A stretch of 64,000 nt of DNA from Angiostrongylus vasorum (taxonomy: Eukaryota; Nematoda; Chromadorea; Rhabditida; Metastrongylidae), in contig JADANN010000369.1 of the NCBI GenBank assembly GCA_018806985.1, positions 2,546,501-2,610,500 of the forward strand. The letters run 5' to 3'. Of this stretch, positions 35,901-47,900 are shown piece by piece (the stretch's first letter is position 1; each line of letters opens with the position of its first letter). The translations under genes were made by a program, and so were the position numbers. Under the pieces are notes generated by a model. The model worked only from the letters and a program-made list of their open reading frames with translations, was not told the origin of the DNA and ran no database searches.

Positions 35901-38900
35901 GAAATCTGAAAACACTTGACTGAATCTGTCTTGCGGATGGTTTAGAGGTTATTCTTACGAAAATTGTTAGACTTCCTATCTATAGGGTTCAAGAGGATGG
36001 TCAGTTGAAGATTTTCATTATTATTATGACTTATTCTAGGGAAAAACAAAACCGCTTTCACAATGAACTTTACGTTCCTACATCTCACATAGATTCGCTT
36101 TTATTGTCACTGGCACCACAAATTTGGGATATAATGATTTCGCAGTGTGCCTCACTTATCTAATAATAAGTAATTTAGGGAGACGAAATTTCCCTCGTTA
36201 TTTCCATACTCTCCGAAGCATCAGTTTGTCATTTTTTAATACAAGACTCTTCCTAACGGTTTACGGTCTCATCGTGGCTGGGAGGTGTTCCTGAGTATCG
36301 AGTGATTCATGTCCCTAGCAGGGTCTCCCAACCTGAGAAGGAATCCGGCGTTTCCAACAGGGAAGTCCATCCAACAGTGAACCAATACCAGGATCCATTA
36401 CCGTCTTAGTACCAAGCTAGTCGCATGGTAGCAAATCTCCCTCTGATCCACAAGGGCGGCGACTGTGCCTGTGGTGGTGACGACCTGGGGCATATTTCAG
36501 GCTGACCTCGGGAGTCCAGGGAACCACAATGGTGGAACCAGGAAAATTCTGAAAAGTGAAGAATGTGCTGGGGTCCGCACAACCAGTGATGATGGGACGT
36601 CCAAGTAAGCACTCAAGTAGTAATACAAGACTAGTCAATTTTCTACGACGTTCCATTGCTGTGATTCGTATTATGTACGTATTGGCGAGAACCATTCTTG
36701 TTGTACTATTAACGTCAACATCATGAAGCGGATACGATATACTTGAAGGTACGAATCATATACGAGTCATACGCGAGGCGGGAGCGGTTGATACGAATGA
36801 GACATCACTCATATTTTTGCGGCTACCTATTTCGTCACACAGAATTTTTAATTTAACTTTTTTGTATTTAATCAATTGCTTACTCACACAATTTTGTCAG
36901 CTATCGCTGGACGAATCCTTACCTCTGATCTTAAAAAATTTGCAAAAAATGTTTTTCGGATGAGTTTTTCATCCTGCCATAGGCTACTGCTGGTGAAAAT
37001 GATGCAAAGGTGTGTTACCTAGTTAGATTATCAAAGCTGAAGATGCTACTGAAATTTCTCCTGGTGCACAACCCCAAATACATGGGGCCAGCAACAATCC
37101 TTTGCCTTGTATATCTTCATAGTAGCACAAATAATGTTCCTAAAAAGAAAGGGGTTTGACGTCTTATTTTTTTTATTATTGTGGAAGGGCGGAGTGACCG
37201 ATTTGGATCAAATATGATTCGTAGCGTGCGCGGAAAAGAACGTAGCATCGTTGCTTATGTGTTAACACAAAGTTTAACTTTTTATTTGCTGCCTTTTAGT
37301 CCATGAAGGACTGGGTATTATGTGAAATACGACCACGATGATGCTGAGATGTTTGCAAACTCGGAACCCCAGGCCAGCTTCAAACTCCCGATTACCCCTT
37401 TCCGGGGGCTCTCATGTTACCCATTGCACCACTGAGTGGTGCCGCCAGCAATAAAAGCCCAGCTGAAAGAAAGGCAAAGCAAGTGTGTTAGTGTCCCAGT
37501 GGATAACGCGTGAGCTGCCGGAAAATATAACCGTCGGCTCCAGTATGGTCTGATGTTTGAGTTTACAAATATCTCAGCATCATTGATATTATAAAATATT
37601 ACCGTTCTATAACGATATTAACGTCGACGGAAAGAGAGGCGTTCAAGGTGACACCGCCTCGCCAAAATTATTTACTGCCACCATTCAGAACGTCATGCAA
37701 ACCCTTTCTGAGCGCTCGCATTTTACCCAAGTGCATCGCTAAGGCCCATGATTTGCTTTTCTCTCAGCCTATTTTTTTACCCCAACGGTGCCATCTCACT
37801 TCTATATCAGTTGGTTTTTTTTTCTTCTTCCGAAATCGGGTGTTATTTTCAACTCAACTAAAACTTCACTCTAATCCTGACTATAAGGCGCAAAGAATGA
37901 TAGGAAGAGGAAGACTACACAAGGACAGAAAGAAGTCTTCTCATTTTCGCCTTGGAACTTCTAATATTATAGGCGTCACTAACAAAGAATTGTCAAAACA
38001 GCAACGAAGACTTTCCTTTCCAAATATGCCAGCAACCTCTGTGTACTCTACAACTCACCGAAAACTCTTCACGGTGACATTGCTGTCCTGTGTATCATCC
38101 CAGTAGAGGTCTTCAACCCAAGGATTGTTGTGCTTTGATGCCAACCAGTGTTTCAGCATGCTGTAGAAGGCGTCGTCGATGATTTTCATATCCAGCGAAT
38201 CGTGGTAGTACCTGGACATCAGTCGATATTTCGCAGCTTGTACCATTGTGCTTTACTTTGTGAAAACGTGGTACTAAAAAGACCATGTACAACTTGTATA
38301 AAGTCAACTGTAGGGCGATTTTTTTTTGCATGGAGTGGCACCAATGTAGAGCTTACGTTTTTGATTCATATGATGGCGGTGAATGCAAAGTAGACACCGC
38401 TTCAAAACGTGCAGTAAAATCTGATATACTTAACCAAGTTTGACTTCCTTATTTTTTTGTGGCAGCGTAGTAAATATTTCTACTCTTAAGAGGTGATTTA
38501 TAAATCTCTTTAGCACACATTTCTTCTCTATGTTCAACAGTACTCGGCAGGATCTTGTTCTCATGCACTTTTCCTATCGAACGTCTAAAAATACAGAACT
38601 ACTTCGTTAGGGTGATCTCCAGATGGTTAATCGGAGAGCAACGGTGAACGTCGCCAGGTGGCGGCTAGATGAATAAAGACGGATCAAACGTGACTACGTA
38701 CTTATTCTGAGATGCATGTGGATACAATGGTTAGAACGCTCGGCCTGCTGCACCGGAGTGATATGAATCAGTCATTTTCTATACATACATAGAGGTATTC
38801 GTTCATGCATGCATGAGTGAGTATAATTGTTTGTGTGCGGAAATATTTCTGCACCGCACGTGAATTCGGATGGAAACAAACAAAGCATGGGAAAAATGTC

Positions 38901-41900
38901 AGGTGAATTTGAACCCAACAAACGAGCTCAATGGAGAGTACGGTACACCACCCATGAGTATAACCCAGCCCTCATGTTACAACCTGGCAGGCTACTGCTG
39001 AGTGTTTACCACCAAAAATTGAAGAATCCTGAACGAACTATGGACACAGCGGTGTTGACTAGGACGAGCCCAGTACGGAGAAGCCGTTAAAGTCTCCTAA
39101 TCGTTTTAGACGACTTACGTCTGGGAACACCATGATGACCATTTGTACTTATTAGAAGCTTCTTGTTGAACAACTTGGTGCTGCAAGCTATGAAGGTCAA
39201 CTGCAATGTCATCGACGTGATTGAGACAAGAGAACACCGCTCACTTCATAATGCAGAGTCAGCCTAAGAGGAACGTCTAAAGAAGTTCTCATCGAAAACT
39301 CAGTCTGGGATCGAAAGAACAGGCTATCATACAGGCCGAATTCATAAGGAAGTTTATCAATACTAATTTAAAGCCTCATTACCGCTCTTCTCGTCGTTGA
39401 CCGTGGGAATATCACAGTGAAAAGCACCATGACGAAATAGACCACGCCGTGGTCAATACAAAGCATTCTCTAACCGATGGCACTTTTGTTCCAAAGTTTC
39501 ATAGCTAATTCGATCTAACCCTCACTTCGTTTGCATTATATTTTATTCATCAACACGAAGGGAAAAAAAGGCGGCAAACTGAAGAATTGAAAAACTAGAA
39601 CCATCATGAATTGAGATTCCCTTGAGCTTTGTAAAACTTTCGGGAAATGCAGTTATCAACAACGTGGATGAGAAGTGTCATCAGTTCATTTCACACCAGA
39701 AATGAAGACCTGCCTTCGTCTGGGAATTTCTGAGTTAGTAATCTGCTTGCCGATAGACGCGCCAAGTGACTCTACGCACAAACTTACATTTGAGCTTGCA
39801 GAGCTTTATACGTAAAAGCTTTATACGTGAGTTAGTAAAAAGTGGTTCTCCATTGAGAGAAACACAACGAAGTTTGAGAGCAACATCGGCAACGTGTGTC
39901 CAGATCTCGCTGTTTTATGATCAAGATTATTGCCTTCTAACACCTAGACGAGATAGTCACTTCATCCAAATTGGCAATTGTGAGAGTTATCCGAGACTTC
40001 TATATCGCTCGTCTACTAGACTCCATTTCAGGTTTGATAACTGAGATTCAACGCCCAAAGAAAATACTGTTCAGAAAGATGTTTCTTGGCTAATGTAAAA
40101 GCGATCGCATATATATCACAAAGAATTCTACAAATACATGCTATAATAATTATTCGTAGTTGTTAATGTATATGATGTGTAGAGCTTGGTTCCTGTCCAA
40201 TGAATTGCCACTTGATATCTTTTTCTGATGCTTAGTGTATACAATGATTTCGTACTGGCTTAAGTGTTTGTCTAAAACTATGAGAATTGCAATGCTAATT
40301 TTCATGAGTTCAAACTTGAGCATAAAACTAAGGTAGCAAGTCTGCATGCAGGGCGCCTCCGACCATTGCGCCACACGCGCCCTTGTATTATGTTATACAA
40401 TAAGAAAAAAACAATAATTTGCACCAAAAGCTGGTTGTGGCCTCTCATTCTCGGTAGGGAAATCATGCGATGTGAAGTCTTCGTCCTGGCCATACGGTCA
40501 CAACAAAGAAGTAACTTCATGAATGCTGCTGAAACTGCAGTGGTGAAAACAAAACGGTGTCGTTCTTTCATGAAAACATCCTATCACACGTTGCGTGACT
40601 AACGCTGCAGAAGTTGAACGAGCTGAGCTGCGAAACTCTTCATAAACTCAAGAATACTCGCCGAAGCTCTCGCTAATCAGCTAGTACTTTTCTCACTGTT
40701 CACGACAATTTCTAACTGGGAAGCTCTTCGACAGTGAAAGCCCTACTGGGAACGGTATCTAAGAACTCTTCGCTTTCAGTATTTTGGACTGTCGTAGATT
40801 CTAAAGACTACCATTTTGACTAACACACTTATGTTTGAGCCCACCTACATCTTTTCAAACTTACAGTTCGAAATTCGCCATTAGTTTCGGGAACCAGTCA
40901 CGAATTTCTTCGATTCCCTCAAAACCCATTCAAAATTCGTAGTATAGCTGTCGATAGCGGAAAGATAAGGAAAGTGCTCACGATTCCATTTCATAGAGCC
41001 AGAACTGCACGGACTCCTTTCCGATCGAATGCCGTGTCGTCGCGAAGTCGCCGACCATGGCGTGGATGCGGTCGCGCGATGTCGCATTGCGGAGATCAGG
41101 CGCGTTGTTCACGACGACCTGAACGAGTGACAAGTCACGAACCGTACTGAACTCAGTACCAGGTGCTGCAAGTTGCAAGAGACAATTTCCATTCAGAATT
41201 TCGTGAGAACTTTCGTAGAAAAATGTGTGTAGAAGTAAAAGTCTATTAGTTCTTGCCATAGTGAAAGTTAGTAAAGGACTTGCTTTGGTAGTTGATTCAT
41301 TAAACTTCCTCATCTTTTATCTGCCTTTCGAATACCTTCAAAAGCAAAGGAAGTGAGCCTGTTCAACCAATATTCAAAAGATTTTAGCCAATAAAAGCTA
41401 AAAGATCTCGGCGTTGATCCATCCCTGTAGGATGCCATGCATTCGACTTCATTAATTACGTTTGGAGGTGATTGAATGCATATCTTGCCTTTGCAATGAC
41501 TCGCGGTGGACTACCGATGTATCTAGCCAGTGCTGCTATCCTCCCAGACAAGTCTGGTACCACTTTACCGACCCCGGAGGAATGGAGGATTTAGTGAACG
41601 TCGGGTGTCAGGATCTATCCTGTGCATTGCAAGGTGCCTCCGACCACTGCGCCACATGCACCCCTAAGAGCTTTATCCAGTGTTCAAATAGTAGGATTAA
41701 TGAAATACCGATAAACATTTGTGCAATATAACTTCCATAATGCTGAGATATTTGCATAACTCGGACCGCAGGTGTCTGCGGTGGGAAACGAACGCGTTAT
41801 TGTCCTTTCCGGGGAGTAACGCGTTCACCACCACAACGTACAGGTCCTTCGTTTCGCCTGTCTCTCAGCTAGTTCTATAGATCACTTGCCATCAGCAATC

Positions 41901-44900
41901 ACCCTGCCATTAAAAAAGAGTAGGCAGTAAATAAAAAAGGTTAAGATTGTGACTATAACTATAGCCTCAGCTTAACTGGGTTCAATGCCGATTTGGGCTC
42001 CCCAGACCAATCCCATTGACGGGTGATTGCTGATGGCAAGTGATCGATAGAACTAGCTGAGAGACAGGTGAAAAGAAGGGCCCGCATGGTGTGGTGGTGA
42101 ACGCGTTACTCCTCGGAAAGGACAATAGCGCGTTCGTTCCCCACCGCAGACACCTGCGGTCCGGAGTTTTGCAAATATCTCAGCATTATAGAAGTTATAT
42201 TTCGCAACATACTCTGCCATTAAAAAAGAGTAGGCAGTAAATAAAAAGGTTAGGATATTTGTGCTTTAGAATACAGTCTCACAAGTGGCTTCATTCCCCT
42301 CAATAAAATTAACATTACGGTTGGATGCTTAAGCGCGTCGCTGGTGTTGACGTCCAAGTTTTCGTCGCACTTGCTATGAATTTCGACTCATGTCGGCCCC
42401 CCTTGCTGGCTCCCTCAAAATGATGGCTCCGCCCCTTTCGCACTTTCTGTTCCATAGCTCGGTTTTTCAACGTATTTTGCTAAAAACCTTCGGCGGTTTT
42501 TATTGCATACGTATCTTTTACGTACTTCCATGTAGTTTCCCATGCTTTTGGAACATTTATAACCATGAGGATTACAACTGGTAAAATAAATCTGGGGACG
42601 CATGTAGCGCAGTGGTCGGGGGGCGCCCTGCAATACACATGGGATCGGTCGCCGTGCCCCTAGGCCCTAGCAAGCCCTTCATTCGTCCAGGATCGGCAAA
42701 CTGGTACCAGACTTGTCTAAGAGGATAACAGCAATGGCCCGATAGATCTGTAGGCCACCGCGAGTCACTGTAAAGGCCAGATATGCATTCAATCACCTCT
42801 AACGATGCTTAGTGAAGTCGAATGTATGGCGCATTCCTCGGGCATTGATCAACGCCGAGAGCTTTATCTTTTACGCTTTGAAATAAATCTACTTGAGTAC
42901 GATGTCCAATCAATAGAATCATATGAAAAAAAAAGTTGGAACCAAGATCCTATGAAAACGTACTAATGCACGCCTTGCTCCTTCACAGATAATAATATTT
43001 ATGACGATGAGTATACAACCGCTGAACAAACAACTATAGAAGTCTACTCAATAATTTACCGTCTTATCGCAACCAGAATATGTCCCAAAGAGTCAAGCAT
43101 CTTGCTCAAGCACAATAGGAATATCTCTCTATTATTCTGTCATCGAGAACAATTCCTATGGTAGGTACTCTCTTTATCCCCCTCCCGGCAATACGAACTC
43201 AGCCAAAAACGATTTTTTTGTAAACTATCAAGTGTAGAAAAAAAATTTTCACGCTCGACACTTAGCATAACGGTTTATATTGGACAAGATATCGATTGGA
43301 TATAAAAAGTACAACAAAAATCTCCCTACATCAAAACGAATGACCACAAGGAAAACGAGTTGGTAGCTCACAAAAACTGACGTCCCCAGGTACAAGTGGA
43401 AATCCGCTCACATCGGTGTTTTTGTTTTAACGCTGATTCAATGTGATTGCGCGGACTTTTGAGATTTAAACGAAAAGGCTATTAAAATACCAACACTATT
43501 CACCCTTCTTAAATACCACTTCACTTTACGCGATCCCATTTTTCACATCTACTGTGCGGATCGCAGCACTTCTTTGCATTTGATCCGTTTGCTTGCATAC
43601 GTCATCAAAAGGTCTTACAATTTCTTTTTTGCGCGTGGCTTCGGCTGCTGCTTGAGAATTTTTTTTTCATCATGTATGCCACTGAATGCTGGTCTAGTCA
43701 ATTCTCTATAAAGTCCAAGGATAGGCAGGCTAGGGTTTTCACACTAGGACTGCAGAGAGTAAACCCTTCCCAGACAGACAGGTCTGGTACCAATGTCGCA
43801 ACTCCGAAGGTATGAAAGGCTTGGTGAAAGCGCTGCGCGGACTCGAACCAGCGCCTTGCTCGTGGTGATCGGCATCACTAACAGTGCCCTACCCGCGTCA
43901 TAATTACCTTTTTAACGGCGAAAGTTGGTCTGTGGAATCTGCATAAATAGCAGGAACAATAACTAATGTAAGAAGGTGAGTACTATAGAAAGACTTTCTA
44001 CCTGCAATATAGCGCCGTACTTCCAGAAGTACTTCTGCAGGAGTTTATAATGTGGAATCGCATAGGAGTCTTGAACGAGGAGATTAGTTGGCTCGAGACC
44101 TTCCTATAACGTTACATGTGTTTAAAACATATCAATGGGAAAAATCTCAAGCAGAACAAAGGGAAATCACGAAGATTTCAATGATCGACATCATTAACAC
44201 ATAACTCTCGGTTTCTAATCTTGCGTGGTCTGCCGCGTGGGGACGTCTGAGTGCACGTTTTGCACGACATCCCTAACCATTACGCTTCGCGTTCTCTTCC
44301 ATTGCATATGTACGAGGTAATGTTCTGTGGATGCGTGGAGGGCAAAGCGAACGAAGTGCATTGTATTCTATTCATTTCCTTCTTAGTGACTTATTTTACT
44401 ACACATACTTTGTGCACTCAGTAGATAGCTCGCCCAAAACATGTTTTGACGGAAATGGCTCATTAGAGCTTTCCTCCGCATTTAATAAATTGCAAAAAGC
44501 TTTTTCGGACGAGTTAAGCCACCAAAAATTTAAATGACATTGACTTTTATTTCACTGCTGCTGTTATGATGAGCGTTATGTGTTAGTTGGGAATTCGAAA
44601 GCAGAATAGTGAAACATTATGTAGCCTTTTCCCTATGAGTCATAACGATGCGATTAGCCCATGTGAGTGGATTCCTCTTGCTAGGATAAACCTCAGTTTT
44701 CCAATGGCTACCGAATCTCCTGCGCTCAGGCGCTATGGGTGGGTTGGCTATAATGTCACATTTCTCGCCTTCATTACGACACCGTCATACCTTGATCTGT
44801 GTAACACCATAATAAGCGAAGAATAGATAGATCAGATACCAACCCATGGTAATGGCCCGCACCACATTATTCATAAGAAGCGGAGCGTACCTGAATGTTG

Positions 44901-47900
44901 ACCATAAGAACAAAGACTATTTTTCCAACAAAAAATCCAGAAAGCGTATGACAACAGAAAAAAAATGATGGAGTTGAAATCACACCAGTCTCGGAAGAAT
45001 CTTGAAACGGCAGCCTCCTTAACTTCGTTGCCCTTTGCGGGTTCTGGTTTTGAGCCAAGGTTAAAAAGCCGCTCTGGTAGAGTTGCCACCTGAATGTGTC
45101 AATGGCTGAAGCCAATTTTCTTTGTAAACATGTGGCATTTCTTATTGGTCGCAATCGGTACGGAATCCTATTAGAAAGCAACGTCTCTCGCGCTTTCTGA
45201 TTGATGGACAGAAAGTCTTTTGGAAACGATAATGAACCAAGCTGTGGTAATTTTTCACAGCAGCGCCATGTTATAGGTGATCGTACGGTGCGGCTTTCAG
45301 GATCCGGAGACTGATGCTCGTACTATGACCACATTTTCACTTTTAAGGTCTAAAAATCACAGGCAATCACTGGACGCCAGAGGCACCGATGAACGCACCT
45401 TGATATCCGATTCGGTCAGAGTCCTTTGACCCAGGATGCTATTACGTCCGGATTCTTCTAATCTCGTAAAAATCGCTAGGAGAGCAGCAAAAAATGTCAC
45501 CTGAAATCCCTGCACATCACCAATGCACCGCTGTAGGTCAACACGACGCACGCCATACAAAACACTGGAGAAAGACAACAGTGCTAGGATATCCCAAGAA
45601 GAACTCAGGATATAGTAGTGGACGCATGTCCAAAAAGAGAAGAAGCCGTTTCATTATGTTTTAACTTCTATTTACTGCCCACTTTTTTTTATGGCAAGGT
45701 GTAGTGTGAAATACAACCAAAAGAATGCTGAGATATGAGCAAAACCAGAACCCCAGATGAGCTTCGAACCTGCGATTACCCTTCCAGGGAGTCACAGGTC
45801 AACAGGAATGAACGAAAGCTGGGACGTTTCTTCGTATAGAAGAAGAGAGATGTATATATAGGTATATTATATATTGTATTGTTCTATATTTGAGAAAAAA
45901 GAATGCAGTAAATCATGTTGCAACCGAACCTACACATATATAGGATTGATCACTATTATGGACGAGAGCTGTAACAAAAGGAAAATGAAAGAAATGCTGG
46001 ATCACGCACGGCAATTGAAGGTGCACATCTAAGTAGATTCGATGCACGTAATCCAAATAAATGTAGATAATCGTAGTCAGTGGTTTGTAGCGGTTAAGTT
46101 ATCCACTAGTTTCCTCTTGTGCTTGCATCCACTCATTGCAAATAACAGTAGACAACTGTTTCATTCCCATGCTTCATGTTGACAACTTGTTTCGAGCATG
46201 GTGACGGCCGCGAGTGTACTTCCTTGATCCGTAAGACATTTCCTACTGCGAATGTAGTTTGGTTGAGGTTCACCACAAACACGTTTGCTCATGCTATGAA
46301 TGGTCGAATTAGAGAACACCTCCACCCTTTTGGAGATTATCAAGTTGAAAAGGAGAGCGCAAAGTTTCAGGTCTGTCCGTTGGTTAATAAGCGCGTGCTT
46401 TGGTTAGAGGTCACCTGCAAACACATTGGATTTGTCGATGGTTCGTTTCCACATCCTAGTCTCACCAAGTCTTCCATCCTTTAGATTAGGAAAATCAATA
46501 CCAGACTTATTTGGAAGATTACAACATCGACTTGACCCATCGATAGGTTATCGCAATACATTATAACACGTCTACGACGCTTGATAAGCTGAATCGATGG
46601 CACATATTTAGGGATTGGTCAACACCGATCTCTCTGTACTTCTATCCGTTAGTCGATGGCTTATTTGCTAGATTCAAACAGCATCAATACTGCTCCATGT
46701 TCTCCTTATAAATTCCTACTTCAAATAGTTTTCCACGTTCATTGTAAGTCCATTGTATTTGCTTCACTATGACTTCGCAGAAGGATGACACAGTTAGCAA
46801 AAGAAGGTCTAGTAGGAATTTTCCACTAATGGGGAATTCCATCCATCACATACGAACGACTTCATTACCTACCATAATGCGGTGAAGAACAGAATCGGTG
46901 AGGTGGCACCGCATAAAAGCACCTCTCATGCTGTGTGATTCGGAACGGAACACTGGAATAGCCGTGCTTTTCGTATTCTACCTATGAAAACAGTTGGTGA
47001 CATCAAAGGAGACAGCGGTTTGAACGCGATTCATAGAGCAAAATCTCCGTCGAAATCTCGCTCGACTGTTAAGATCCATTCAAAGGCTGCAAAGCATCAT
47101 TTTTCTTGTGTAAAGGGAGAGGTTCTTGTGATTCGGAAAAGGTGTTATGCAACACCAGAAATTATCAACCCTATAGTAGAGAGAAACGTTTGCCGTTCAA
47201 TATTCACTGCAACAGGTCTCATAGCGGACCACTGTATTCATGTGGATTCTGACGACACTTTATCCGTAATGGGCTTTTTTTAAGCTCGCTCGGATGTTTC
47301 GTTTTTACTTTCTGGATCGTCGCTTAAGTCCATATTCCCGGAACTACATGGCCTGTTATCAGGTCGCGCTACGTGTGTTGCAATCGGATCCAGCTCTCAG
47401 TTTTTGGAGACGCCATTCGAATATCTCGACTGAGCATCTAAGATGTGTTCAGGATCTCCTGTCGTTTCCTTCTTGTATCATTGGGTTAATTTTATCACGT
47501 TTGCAGCCGAGTCAAATCTTTGCAACGAAAAGGCTGTAGCCAGGTCCAATAAAAAAAAAATTGCACTACGGAGGTGTACCAGAGAAAATCATGCCGTAAA
47601 TTACTACTCAGCATCCTATGCAGCTGACCAAAATAAATTAAACGAAACCTGCAATCACTTGAAAGAAATGTTCCGCAGTGGAAAGTCCATCTACATGCTC
47701 TAGTTCGCCTATCTCAGGACTCCGGAGAGAATCGGCTCGACAGGCATCCAACGACATTTACGAAGAAAGGAAATACCCAAGCAGCAGTCGAACCTACATG
47801 TGAAAAGTACGAAGACCTATGTGGATGATGCATATGGGGAAACCAGTATAATCCAAGAAGTGCTGGGACCCGTACAGTAGAACTAAGAAGGTGGGCTGTG

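Noticed and set aside
46984..47703. Two plus-strand open frames of about 100 and 80-86 codons
   Set aside because: They lie inside a PTR intron, have no splice signals or homology, and no sign of coding bias I could judge by eye.
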